This document shows positions 25,704-33,618 of a DNA stretch of 64,000 nucleotides, piece by piece (the first letter of the stretch is position 1; every line of letters starts with the position of its first letter). Location: assembly GCA_035532475.1 (NCBI GenBank), contig DATKQY010000075.1, positions 1-64,000 of the forward strand, read 5' to 3'. This DNA comes from DATKQY01 sp035532475 (GTDB taxonomy: Bacteria; Actinomycetota; Acidimicrobiia; Acidimicrobiales; Bog-793). Made by a program: the position numbers and the translations under genes. The notes under the pieces are model-generated. The model was not told the DNA's origin, did not search any database, and worked only from the letters and a program-made list of their open reading frames with translations.

Positions 25704-26498
25704 TCAGTCCGGTTCGCCGAGCTCGCGTGAGCGGCGCGCCGCGGCGTCGACGGCTTCCAAGAAGGCGGCGCGCACCGCCCGGGCCTCGAGCTCCCTCAGC
25801 CCGGCGGCGGTCGTGCCTCCGGGCGAGGTGACCGCGGCACGCAGGACCTCGGCGGACTCGCCGCTCTCGGCGAGCATCCGGGCTGCACCGAGGATCGTCT
25901 GGTTTGCGAGGACCTTCGAGACCTCGCGATCGAGCCCTTGGAGCACGCCCGCCTCCACCAGCGCTTCGGCGACGAGGAACACGTAGGCTGGACCGGAGCC
26001 CGAGAGCCCCGTCGCCGAGTCGAGCAACCGCTCGGGCAGTCGCACCACCACGCCGATCGACGAGAGCACGGACTCGGCCCAGGAGACGTCCTCCTCGGTT
26101 GTCGCCGTCCCGCCCGCGATCGCCGAGGCGCTCATTCCGACCAGCGCCGGGGTGTTCGGCATCGCGCGGATCACCGCCGCTCCCGGCCAGAGCCAGCTCT
26201 CGAGGTGCGCGATCGTCGCGCCGGCGACGATCGAGAGGACCCGCTCGTAGCCACGGACCGGGAGCGAGCGGCACGCAGCCTCCACGTCCTGAGGCTTCAC
26301 GGCGAGGACGACCGCTCCGGCGGGCTCGGGGACCTCGACGACGCGAAGTCCCGGGAAACGGTCGGCGAGCAGCTCGCGCGTCTCGCCGCGGACCTCGACG
26401 ACGGTGCACTCCTCCCAGGTGGCCCAGCCGCTTCGGAACAGGCCACCGAGCAGGGCCGAGCCCATCCGTCCACCGCCGAGGACGAGGATCTTGCGCAT
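25704..26498 (-). CDS. proC: Pyrroline-5-carboxylate reductase
   Basis: Reduces pyrroline-5-carboxylate to proline with NAD(P)H. The 264-residue product has the N-terminal fold ILVLGGGRMGSALLGGL, the RAMPNTPALVG segment and the C-terminal signature in SGSGPAYVFLVAEALVEAGVLQGL with LAAVTSPGGTTAAGL-like end. Length and order are normal. It starts with ATG 19 bases after the mshA stop and is probably cotranscribed with it. Confidence 0.95.
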   Translation of the reverse strand: MRKILVLGGGRMGSALLGGLFRSGWATWEECTVVEVRGETRELLADRFPGLRVVEVPEPAGAVVLAVKPQDVEAACRSLPVRGYERVLSIVAGATIAHLESWLWPGAAVIRAMPNTPALVGMSASAIAGGTATTEEDVSWAESVLSSIGVVVRLPERLLDSATGLSGSGPAYVFLVAEALVEAGVLQGLDREVSKVLANQTILGAARMLAESGESAEVLRAAVTSPGGTTAAGLRELEARAVRAAFLEAVDAAARRSRELGEPD

Positions 26499-26517
26499 CA
26501 GCGGAGCACGCTAGTGC

Positions 26518-27774
26518 TCACCCGCACGACACGAGCGAACGGGCCGTCAGCTCGCCGTAGAGGCGGCGCAGGCGGCCGGCGGCGAGCGACCACGTGTAGC
26601 CGCGGGCGCGCTGGGCCGCCGCGGTGCCGAGCGAGACACGAAGGAGTGGGTCGGCGCAGAGCTTGGCGACGCGCTCGGCGAACGCGGCGACGTCGCCCCG
26701 CTCGACGAGGAAGCCCGTCTCGCCGTCCTCGACGAGCGTCGTCAGGCCGCCCACCGCGGACGCGACCACGGGCGTACCGCACGCCGCGGCCTCCAGCGCG
26801 ACCAGCCCGAACGACTCGGACCTGCTCGGCACGAGGCAGCAGTCGGCGGCCCGATAGTACGTCGAGAGGAGCTCGTGCGGCTGCGGCGGCACGAACGAGA
26901 CGCTGTCGCCGAGCCCGAGGGCGTCGACGAGGGCGCGCAGCGCCAACATCTCCTCCTCGCCCTTCGGACCGCTCGGTCCGCCGACGGCGACGAGCCGGGC
27001 GCGCTCGACCCCGAGCGCTCGGAGCGCCGCCAGCGAGCGCACGGCGACGTCGACGCCCTTCAGCGGCTGGATCCGACCGACGAAGAGCAGGAGCGTGGCG
27101 CGCGGGTCGAGACGCAGCGCCCGCCTCGCCTGGGCCTGGTGCCCGGGGGAGAAGAAGGCGTGGTCGACGCCCGGAGCGATCACCTCGACACGCGACGGCT
27201 CAGCTCCGTAAAGGTCGATGAGCTGGTCGACCTCGACGCTGCACGACGCGAGGACGGCGTCCGAGCAGCCGACGACCTCCGCCTCCGCACGGGCGCGACG
27301 GCCGGGGTCCGCCGGGTCGACGTCCTCCGGGCTCGACTCCGCCTTCACCCGGTCGAGGGTGTGGAACGTGGAGACGAGCGGCAGGTCGAGGCGGTGCTTC
27401 AACGTGTGCCCGGCGACGCCGGAGAGCCAGTAGTTGGCGTGGATCGCGTCGGCTGGGGCGAGGCCGCGGTTCGCGTCGCGCTCCATCCGGCGCTCGACGG
27501 CGTCGGCGAACTCGCCGACAAGCCCCGGCAGCTTCGCCTTCTCGATCGGCGCTCGAGGGCCCGCCTCCACGTGGTGGACGATCAGGCCCGGTTCGACCCG
27601 GACGGCGTCAGGCTGGTCGGGGGAGCTGGCTCGCGTGTAGACGTCGCACGCCACGCCGGCTCGGGCCAGCGCCGAGGAGAGCTCGCGGACGTAGACGTTC
27701 ATCCCGCCGCCGTCGCCGGTGCCGAGCTGCGCGAGGGGCGAGGTGTGCATTGAGAGCACCGCGAGCTTTTGCAT
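26518..27774 (-). CDS. mshA: D-inositol-3-phosphate glycosyltransferase (mycothiol synthesis)
   Basis: GT4 glycosyltransferase of 418 residues. The start LSMHTSPLAQLGTGDGGGMN is almost identical to the MshA signature, where the GGMN loop binds the acceptor, and the C-terminal domain has FVGRIQPLKGVDV and SRSESFGLVALEAAACGTPVV for UDP-GlcNAc. MshA makes the first intermediate of mycothiol, the actinobacterial thiol that replaces glutathione. Only this mycothiol gene is in the window. TACGCT at 27785-27790, ten bases before the ATG, could be its -10 box. Confidence 0.88.
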   Translation of the reverse strand: MQKLAVLSMHTSPLAQLGTGDGGGMNVYVRELSSALARAGVACDVYTRASSPDQPDAVRVEPGLIVHHVEAGPRAPIEKAKLPGLVGEFADAVERRMERDANRGLAPADAIHANYWLSGVAGHTLKHRLDLPLVSTFHTLDRVKAESSPEDVDPADPGRRARAEAEVVGCSDAVLASCSVEVDQLIDLYGAEPSRVEVIAPGVDHAFFSPGHQAQARRALRLDPRATLLLFVGRIQPLKGVDVAVRSLAALRALGVERARLVAVGGPSGPKGEEEMLALRALVDALGLGDSVSFVPPQPHELLSTYYRAADCCLVPSRSESFGLVALEAAACGTPVVASAVGGLTTLVEDGETGFLVERGDVAAFAERVAKLCADPLLRVSLGTAAAQRARGYTWSLAAGRLRRLYGELTARSLVSCG

Positions 27775-27842
27775 GTCGGGCCAAAGCGTATCGGCGGGCT
27801 CCGCCGACGCCCCCCTCGGGCCCGGGTCGCCGCGGTGGCGGC

Positions 27843-28340
27843 CTACGCTCCCTGGCCGCCTCGCCGAGGTCGCCGCAGGCGTCCGGCCTGGTCAGCGGGG
27901 TGGTAGCGGTACCAGGCGACACCGACGATGGCCGAACGGTGCACGGGGCCGAACGCGCGGCTGTCCCGGCTCGCCGCGGAGTTGTCGCCGGCGACCTCGG
28001 CGTGGCGGCCACGGACCGCCACGACCCGCTTGACGATCAGCCGGGCCGGCACCGCGGGATCGTGCAGCACGGCGAGGTCGCCGGGTCGCACCCTCCGGGT
28101 GCGTCGGACCAGGAGGCGCTCGCCGTCGACGAGGGTGGGGAGCATGCTCGCGCCGTGAACCTCGACCCTGCTCGCGACCAGCGCGAGCAGGGACCCGAGT
28201 CCGGCGACGCCGACGAGGGCCAGGCCGGCCAGGGTGTAGCGCGTAGGTCGGCGGGTAGTGTGTCCCTGCTCGCCTGGCGCGGGGACGCCGTCCCCTTCGA
28301 CGAGGCGGTTCGGCAAGAACGATCCAAGGAGCCGCGACAT
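27843..28340 (-). CDS. sodX: Nickel-type superoxide dismutase maturation protease (S26 family)
   Basis: A signal-peptidase-like serine protease of 165 residues. One transmembrane segment (about residues 36-58) is followed by VHGASMLPTL with the catalytic Ser and RLIVKRVVAVRG with the Lys of the S26 dyad, and GDNSAASRDSRAFGPV near the end. Divergent pairing with sodN is the hallmark of SodX, which removes the SodN pro-peptide so that the nickel-binding His becomes residue 1. The start is uncertain: the ATG at 28340 overlaps the sodN ATG on the other strand within the same CATG, and in-frame codons run further to 28364. No ribosome site is clear. Confidence 0.87.
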   Translation of the reverse strand: MSRLLGSFLPNRLVEGDGVPAPGEQGHTTRRPTRYTLAGLALVGVAGLGSLLALVASRVEVHGASMLPTLVDGERLLVRRTRRVRPGDLAVLHDPAVPARLIVKRVVAVRGRHAEVAGDNSAASRDSRAFGPVHRSAIVGVAWYRYHPADQAGRLRRPRRGGQGA

Positions 28341-28758
28341 GCATCTCACCTCACGCCTGTTCACCCTGCTCGACCGGGCCTGGCCGGCGAAAGCCGTCCG
28401 CGCCCACTGCGACCTGCCCTGCGGCGTCTACGACCCCGCGCAGGCACGCATCGAGGCCGAGTCGGTCAAGGGCTGCATGGAGAAGTTCAACGGGTCCGAC
28501 GACCCGGTGTTCAAAGAGCGGGCCGTGTTCATCAAGGAGGAGCGCGCCGAGCTCGTCAAGCACCACCTGTGGGTGCTGTGGACCGACTACTTCAAGCCGG
28601 AGCACCTCGAGCGCTACCCCCAGCTCCACGAGACGTTCTGGAAGGCGACGAAGGCCGCCGGCGAGGTGAAGAAGACGAACGACGTCGCGGTCGCAACCCG
28701 TCTGCTGGACGAGATCGCCGAGATCGACCGGATCTTCTGGGAGACGAAGAAGGCCTGA
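28339..28758 (+). CDS. sodN: Nickel superoxide dismutase
   Basis: Cytoplasmic superoxide dismutase of 139 residues. The nickel hook HCDLPCGVYDP starts at residue 23 after a pro-peptide MHLTSRLFTLLDRAWPAKAV-RA; after cleavage His1, Cys2 and Cys6 bind nickel, all present. The helical rest (ESVKGCMEKFN, KHHLWVLWTDYFKPEHL) is normal for the family. AAGGAG lies 7 nt before the ATG, which fixes the start. The processing enzyme is encoded next door in the opposite direction. A perfect hairpin follows 11 bp after the stop. Confidence 0.97.
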   Translation: MHLTSRLFTLLDRAWPAKAVRAHCDLPCGVYDPAQARIEAESVKGCMEKFNGSDDPVFKERAVFIKEERAELVKHHLWVLWTDYFKPEHLERYPQLHETFWKATKAAGEVKKTNDVAVATRLLDEIAEIDRIFWETKKA

Positions 28759-28769
28759 TCCGAAGCGCC

Positions 28770-28813
28770 GCCGCGGGCCGCGGGCCGGCATCGGCCGGCC
28801 CGCGGCCCGCGGC
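28770..28813. terminator. Perfect 20-bp hairpin between convergent sodN and dksA-like genes
   Basis: Bases 28770-28789 and 28794-28813 are exact reverse complements around a 4-nt ATCG loop. All but the loop is G or C. No T-run follows on either side, so it would act as a structure-type bidirectional terminator or an mRNA 3'-end protector for sodN and the convergent zinc-finger gene. Confidence 0.75.
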
Positions 28814-28899
28814 CCGCGCGACGTGTCGGCCAGCGGGCGGGCCGGTACGTCGACCGCGGCGCCGCGCCGAGGCTACCGAGCGCCCCGTTGTGACGGCGC

Positions 28900-29160
28900 C
28901 TACGCGCCAGCGGAACGGGCGTGCTCGGCGCATCGGGCCGTCACGGGATCCGCGGCGAGCTCGTCGGCGGTGATCGCCGCACCGCACACGTCGCAGGTGC
29001 CGTAGCTGCCCGACTCGAGGCGATCGAGCGCCCGTTCGATAGCGGCGAGCTCGGACTCGATCTCGCCGAGCAGGCGCTGCGCCTCGGCGACGACAGGGTC
29101 GACCGAGGGCGGCGCGGTCTCGGCCGGGATGCCCTCGGAGCTGGGTTGGGGCTCGTCCAC
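28900..29160 (-). CDS. TraR/DksA-type zinc finger protein
   Basis: An 86-residue protein with an acidic coiled-coil stretch (AEAQRLLGEIESELAAIERALDRLESGSYG) and a zinc finger CDVCG...ARCAEH. The second pair is Cys and His rather than two Cys. The domain is that of DksA and TraR, which enter the RNA polymerase secondary channel, but the protein is far shorter than DksA (151) and close to TraR-like actinobacterial proteins. GTG at 29160 is chosen because TATCCT lies 8 nt upstream and the sequence before it is non-coding in character. It is divergent from the CDF transporter. Confidence 0.8.
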   Translation of the reverse strand: MDEPQPSSEGIPAETAPPSVDPVVAEAQRLLGEIESELAAIERALDRLESGSYGTCDVCGAAITADELAADPVTARCAEHARSAGA

Positions 29161-29168
29161 GACGACCG

Positions 29169-29174
29169 AGGATA
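29169..29174 (-). promoter_or_regulatory. Probable -10 box of the leaderless zinc-finger gene
   Basis: TATCCT on the minus strand lies 8 nt before the GTG at 29160. No ribosome site is present between them. Confidence 0.5.
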
Positions 29175-29273
29175 GATGGACCGAGCAAGAGCCGGTACGG
29201 TCGCTCCCGTGGGGAGGCAGACCCGAGCGCCCGCGGCAACCCGTCGGCCAACGCATCGCCGGGCAAGAGCCGC

Positions 29274-30446
29274 GTGAGCACCCCCGGGCGCGACGGCGAG
29301 CCCGGCCCGGGCGGGCACGATCACGATGCTCGGTCGGGCCACGTGCCCGCCGGCGAGCACGCCCACCGAGCGGATCAGGGCCGCGGGCACGACCACGGCG
29401 ATCACGGCGGTGGCGGCTGGCGAGGTGTCGCCTCCCGCTTCGCCGGCGCGCACAGCCACGATCCATCCGACTCCGTGGACGGCGCCCTCCTGGCGAGCCG
29501 AGCCGGCACCCGGGCGCTCGGCGTCAGCCTCGCCGGGCTCCTCGCCACCGGGGGTCTGCAGGCGGCGGTCGCCGCGCTGAGCGGTTCCGTCGGGCTGCTC
29601 GCCGACACGATCCACAACGTGGCGGACGCACTGACCGCCGTTCCGCTCGGGATCGCCTTCCTCCTCGCGAGGCGCTCCCCCTCCCACAGCTACACCTACG
29701 GCTACGCCCGCGCGGAGGACCTGGCCGGTCTCGCCGTCGTGGCGCTGATCGCGGCCTCGGCGGTCGCCGCCGCGGTCGCCGCCGTCGGCGACCTCGCCCA
29801 CCCGAGGATCGTCCATCACCTGCTCTTCGTCGGGATCGCGGGCGCCGTGGGCTGCGTCGGCAACGAGGCCGTCGCCCACTACCGCATCCGGGTCGGGCGG
29901 CGGATCGGCTCCGCAGCCCTCGTCGCCGACGGGCTCCACGCCCGCACCGACGGCCTCGCCTCGCTCGCTGTCGTGCTCGGGGCCGGGCTGGCCGCCGCAG
30001 GCTGGCGCCTCGCGGACCCGATCGTCGGGATCGCGATCACCGTCGCCATCGTCCTCGTGCTGCGCAACGCGGCGCGCGAGGTGATCCGACGGCTCATGGA
30101 CGCCGTCGACCCCGGGCTCGTCGAGCACGTCCGAGACGTCGCGGCGGCAGTCGCGGGCGTCGAGGCGGTCGGCGCCCTCAGGCTCCGCTGGACCGGACAC
30201 GAGCTGCTCGCCGAGATGGACATCACCGTGCGCGGCGACCACACCGTCGAGCGGGCCCACGCGATCGCGGAGGAGGTCCGTCACCGGCTCCTCCACGAGG
30301 TCGCCCGCCTGTCGGGGGCGACGATCCACGTCAATCCCTCGCTCGACGGAGGCGCCGACCCCCATGCGGTCACCGCGCACCACTTCCCGGCCGCCACCGC
30401 CCCCCGGGACAAGGCCCGCCGCGGCCGCGCCCGTCGCGGGGCCTGA
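29274..30446 (+). CDS. Cation diffusion facilitator (CDF) family metal exporter
   Basis: A 390-residue membrane protein. The first 65 residues are hydrophilic with many His and Asp (GGHDHDARSGH, GRGHDHGDHGGGG, AHSHDPSD), a likely metal-collecting tail. Six helices follow, with the two HxxxD metal motifs of CDF proteins: LLADTIHNVADALT in helix 2 and ALVADGLHARTDGLAS in helix 5. A cytoplasmic domain completes it. The family exports zinc, cobalt, iron or manganese in exchange for protons; the HxxxD sites suggest zinc or cobalt but do not settle it. The start is GTG with a poor ribosome site. Confidence 0.88.
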   Translation: MSTPGRDGEPGPGGHDHDARSGHVPAGEHAHRADQGRGHDHGDHGGGGWRGVASRFAGAHSHDPSDSVDGALLASRAGTRALGVSLAGLLATGGLQAAVAALSGSVGLLADTIHNVADALTAVPLGIAFLLARRSPSHSYTYGYARAEDLAGLAVVALIAASAVAAAVAAVGDLAHPRIVHHLLFVGIAGAVGCVGNEAVAHYRIRVGRRIGSAALVADGLHARTDGLASLAVVLGAGLAAAGWRLADPIVGIAITVAIVLVLRNAAREVIRRLMDAVDPGLVEHVRDVAAAVAGVEAVGALRLRWTGHELLAEMDITVRGDHTVERAHAIAEEVRHRLLHEVARLSGATIHVNPSLDGGADPHAVTAHHFPAATAPRDKARRGRARRGA

Positions 30447-30506
30447 ACGGGCGGCGCTCGCCAGGCGGCGCCGACCCGAAACCGGCCCGCGCGACGACCG
30501 GCGGGG

Positions 30507-30534
30507 CGACGGTGGACGGGCGACGGTGGACGGG
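30507..30534. repeat. Short tandem repeat, two copies of 14 bp
   Basis: CGACGGTGGACGGG occurs twice back to back, followed by a partial third copy (CGAGGGTGGG). It lies in the gap between the convergent CDF and NDH-2 genes. No function is evident. Confidence 0.6.
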
Positions 30535-30567
30535 CGAGGGTGGGCGGCGCGGCGGTGGAAGGGGTGA

Positions 30568-31863
30568 TCAGGGCCGCTGGGTGTCCTCCAGGATGACCCG
30601 GCTCGCCCGGTCCCAGGTGAGGTAGTTCCAGGCCCAGTTGACGAGTACCACGAGCCGGTTTCTGAAGCCCACGAGGAAGACGAGGTGCACGCCGAGCCAC
30701 GCAAGCCAGCCGGCCGTGCCCCGCATCGACACCCCGCCGGGGAGCTCCGCGACAGCAGACTTGCGGCCGATCGTCGCCATGATCCCGTGGTTGTGGTAGC
30801 GGAACGGCTTCGTCGGCTTCCCGGCGAGGTGCCTCAGGATCGAGCGCGCCGTGTGTCGACCGCCCTGGATGGCGTTCTGCGCCAGCTGCGGGAGTGGGCG
30901 ACCCTTGCGGTCGACCCGACTGGCGAGGTCCCCGACGACGAAGACCTCGGGGTGGCCGGGGAGGGAGAGATCCCCCTCGACCTTCACGGCGCCGTTCGGC
31001 GCCTTGGCGCCCGGAAGGAGCTCGGCGAAGGCGTTGGCGCGCACGCCGGCGGTCCACACGACGGTCTGTGAGGCGATCTGCGTGCCGTCCTCCAGCTTCA
31101 CCCCCCCTGCGGTCACCTCCGCGAGCGGCGCCTCGAGGAGCACCTCGACCCCCTTCGTGCGAAGGGTCGCGAGGGCCTCGAGCTGCGAGCGGGCAGAGAA
31201 GCCACCGAGCAGGTGGCCGGTCGCCTCGACGAGCACCACGCGGGCACGGGTCACGTCGAGGTGGCGGAAATCGAGCGCGAGGTTCCTGCCGATCAGCTCC
31301 GAGAGCGCCCCGGCCATCTCGACTCCGGTCGGGCCGCCGCCGGCGAGCACGATCGTGAGCAGGCCCTCGGGGATCGCCGCCGGATCGGTGTCGGCCCGCT
31401 CGAACAGCGTGAGGATGTGGTTCCGCAGCCGCACCGCTTCCGGGAGCGTCTTCAGGCCAAAGGCGTGCTCGCGCACGCCCAGGATCCCGAAATCACTTGT
31501 CGAGCTCCCGAGCGCGACGACCAGGTAATCGTAGTCGAGCCCCTCGCCGTGCTCGAGCTCGACGGTGTGCGCGTCAAGGTCGACCTTCGTGGCGAGCCCC
31601 CGCCGGACGGTGACGTTCGGATAGCGGGCGAACCTCGCCCGGATCGGGTGCGCGATGTCCTCGGGTCCGAGCCCGGCGGTCGCGACCTGATAGAGCAGCG
31701 GCCAGAAGCCGTGGTAGTTGTCACGGTCGACGATCGTGACGTCGGCCTCGGCCCGTACCAGCCCGATGGCGGCGTTCAGGCCACCGAATCCCGCCCCGAG
31801 GACCACGACGCGAGGGCGTGGCCGGCCCGGCGCCGCGGGCGGCAGGCCCGATCCGGCCCTCAT
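30568..31863 (-). CDS. ndh: Type II NADH dehydrogenase (NDH-2)
   Basis: A single-subunit, non-pumping NADH:quinone oxidoreductase of 431 residues. FAD fold: VVVLGAGFGGLNAAIGL; NADH fold: VLAGGGPTGVEMAGALSE; and FVVGDLASRVDRKG for the second FAD contact. AIQGGRHTARSI and the C-terminal amphipathic helices (LVFLVGFRNRLVVLVNWAWN) that bind the membrane are typical. The ATG at 31863 (MRAGSGLPPAAP) is chosen because it lies closest to the fold with the upstream frame being low-complexity. The organism therefore has both a proton-pumping and a non-pumping NADH dehydrogenase. Confidence 0.92.
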   Translation of the reverse strand: MRAGSGLPPAAPGRPRPRVVVLGAGFGGLNAAIGLVRAEADVTIVDRDNYHGFWPLLYQVATAGLGPEDIAHPIRARFARYPNVTVRRGLATKVDLDAHTVELEHGEGLDYDYLVVALGSSTSDFGILGVREHAFGLKTLPEAVRLRNHILTLFERADTDPAAIPEGLLTIVLAGGGPTGVEMAGALSELIGRNLALDFRHLDVTRARVVLVEATGHLLGGFSARSQLEALATLRTKGVEVLLEAPLAEVTAGGVKLEDGTQIASQTVVWTAGVRANAFAELLPGAKAPNGAVKVEGDLSLPGHPEVFVVGDLASRVDRKGRPLPQLAQNAIQGGRHTARSILRHLAGKPTKPFRYHNHGIMATIGRKSAVAELPGGVSMRGTAGWLAWLGVHLVFLVGFRNRLVVLVNWAWNYLTWDRASRVILEDTQRP

Positions 31864-32035
31864 GGAGCGCCCCGGTCGGCCCGCCGACTCGCGTCGTGCC
31901 GCTCCACCGCCGTCACCGCCATGCTCCAAGCGTACGGCCGTGCCGGACGCGGCGGGCTCGGGCGGCGGCACCGCCGCCGGCGCGCGAGGCTTCCAAGCTG
32001 GACGAGCCGAGCCCGGCCGAGCAGGAGGGACGACG

Positions 32036-33043
32036 TTGGAGGACTGGGAGAGCCGGGCCCGGGCGATGCTGCCAGCCGGAGCGTTCGACATGATGGCGGG
32101 CGGCTCGGGGTGCGAGCAGACGCTGCGCGACAACGTCGAGGCCTGGTCGCGGATCCGCCTCCGCCCCCGGGTGCTGCGGGACGTGTCGTCGCTCGACACC
32201 TCCGTGAGCGTCCTCACGACGTCACTCGCGCATCCCGTGCTGGTGGCGCCTGTCGGCTACGCGCGCCTGGCTCACCCCGACGGGGAGATCGCTGTGGCGC
32301 GCGGCGCCCGCGAGGCCGGCAGCCTCTTCGTGCTCTCGACGCGCTCCAGCACGCCGATCGAGGTGGTCGCCGAGGCGCTCGCGGGGAGCCCCTGGTGGTT
32401 CCAGGTGTACGTCCTCGCCGACCGGTCACGGACGGTCGACTTCGTTCAACGCGCCCGCGAGGCGGGCTGCGGCGCGCTGGTGCTCACCGCTGACACCCCC
32501 TTCCCCGGGAGCAAGCCCCGCAACCGGCGCAACGGCTTCGCGCTGCCGCCCGCGGTGCAGCTCGCCGGAGCCGATCCCGGCGCCGCGCAGGACCGTGCCG
32601 TCACGCCGGACGACGTCTCGTGGCTCTCAGAGCTCGCCGACGGCCTCCCCGTCGTCGTGAAGGGCGTGCTGCGTGCCGACGACGCCCAGATCTGCCTTCA
32701 GGCCGGCGCCGCAGGGATCGTCGTCTCGAACCACGGCGGTCGCCAACTCGACGGTGCCGTGGCCAGCGCGGACGCGCTCCGCGAGGTCGTCGAGGCCGTC
32801 GACGGCCGTGCCGAGGTCTACGTCGACGGCGGCATCCGCAGTGGCACCGACGTGCTGAGAGCGCTGGCGCTCGGCGCCCGGGCCGTGCTCGTCGGGCGCC
32901 CGTGCCTCTGGGGGCTCGCCGCCGCCGGGGCGGCCGGGGTCGCCGAGGTCCTGGGCCGGCTCGTCGCCGAGCTCGAAGAGTGCATGGCCCTCGCCGGCGC
33001 ACCCCGCCTGCGTGACGTGACAGGCGACCTGGTCGCCCGCTGA
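32036..33043 (+). CDS. FMN-dependent alpha-hydroxy acid oxidase/dehydrogenase
   Basis: A TIM-barrel flavoenzyme of 335 residues related to lactate oxidase, glycolate oxidase and LldD. VSNHGGRQLDGA carries the catalytic His and Arg, and YVDGGIRSGTDVLRALALGARAVLVGRP binds the FMN phosphate. LTADTPFPGSKPRNRRNGF takes the usual place of the mobile loop. The start is TTG with AGGAGGG 7 nt upstream; this is the only start with a strong ribosome site near the conserved N-terminus. Substrate cannot be read from sequence; L-lactate is the commonest. It is divergent from ndh, so both may feed electrons to quinone or oxygen. Confidence 0.85.
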   Translation: MEDWESRARAMLPAGAFDMMAGGSGCEQTLRDNVEAWSRIRLRPRVLRDVSSLDTSVSVLTTSLAHPVLVAPVGYARLAHPDGEIAVARGAREAGSLFVLSTRSSTPIEVVAEALAGSPWWFQVYVLADRSRTVDFVQRAREAGCGALVLTADTPFPGSKPRNRRNGFALPPAVQLAGADPGAAQDRAVTPDDVSWLSELADGLPVVVKGVLRADDAQICLQAGAAGIVVSNHGGRQLDGAVASADALREVVEAVDGRAEVYVDGGIRSGTDVLRALALGARAVLVGRPCLWGLAAAGAAGVAEVLGRLVAELEECMALAGAPRLRDVTGDLVAR

Positions 33044-33104
33044 GCCCGCGGCGTGCCAGGCTCGCACCTCGAGCCGCCGGTGGTGATTCGGAGCGCCGCG
33101 GCCC

Positions 33105-33554
33105 TCAACCCGCGACGCACGTCGCGCAGCGGCCGAGCACCGCGAAGTGGTGCGGGTCGATCGAGAAGCCGAAGCGCTCCGCCGCGTCCCGGGCGAGCCC
33201 GTCGAACAGCTCGTCCGGCGCCTCGAAGATCGCTCCGCACACCTCGCAGACGAGGTGCCCGTGGCCGCCCGGACTCAAGTGGTACGTGGCGGGCCCGTGC
33301 CCGAGATGGGAGTGGGTGACCACCCCCAGGCGTTCCAGCTCGTCGAGGTTCCGGTAGATGGTCGACAGGTGGACATCGGGCGCGTGCTCCTGCACCGCCG
33401 CCGCCAGCTCCTCGGCCGTGCGGTGGCCGGCCGCCTCCACCAGGCAGCGGATGAGGAGCCGGCGCGAGGTCGTGACCCGGTTCCCCTCGGAGCGCATCAG
33501 GTCGAGGACGTCCTCGACCTGGTCGGTGTCTGCAGGCTCTGCAGCCGGGCTCAC
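33105..33554 (-). CDS. Fur-family metal-responsive repressor
   Basis: A 149-residue regulator. The winged helix is in TSRRLLIRCLVEAAGHRTAEEL and VHLSTIYRNLDELERLGVV, then HGHLVCEVCGAIFE and CATC supply the structural zinc cysteines and the His-rich regulatory site. It could be a zinc (Zur), iron (Fur) or peroxide (PerR) sensor; the sequence alone does not decide. The GTG at 33554 is chosen because a near-consensus TATGAT lies 6 nt before it. It is convergent with the hydroxy acid oxidase gene. Confidence 0.9.
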   Translation of the reverse strand: MSPAAEPADTDQVEDVLDLMRSEGNRVTTSRRLLIRCLVEAAGHRTAEELAAAVQEHAPDVHLSTIYRNLDELERLGVVTHSHLGHGPATYHLSPGGHGHLVCEVCGAIFEAPDELFDGLARDAAERFGFSIDPHHFAVLGRCATCVAG

Positions 33555-33560
33555 GGCGGG

Positions 33561-33566
33561 ATCATA
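33561..33566 (-). promoter_or_regulatory. -10 box of a leaderless fur-family transcript
   Basis: TATGAT on the minus strand lies 6 nt before GTG 33554. It is among the best matches to the consensus in this window. Confidence 0.6.
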
Positions 33567-33618
33567 TGCCCAGCGTCCCGGTGCGCCCGGCGACGCCAAC
33601 GCGCCGCCTCCGGGTCGG

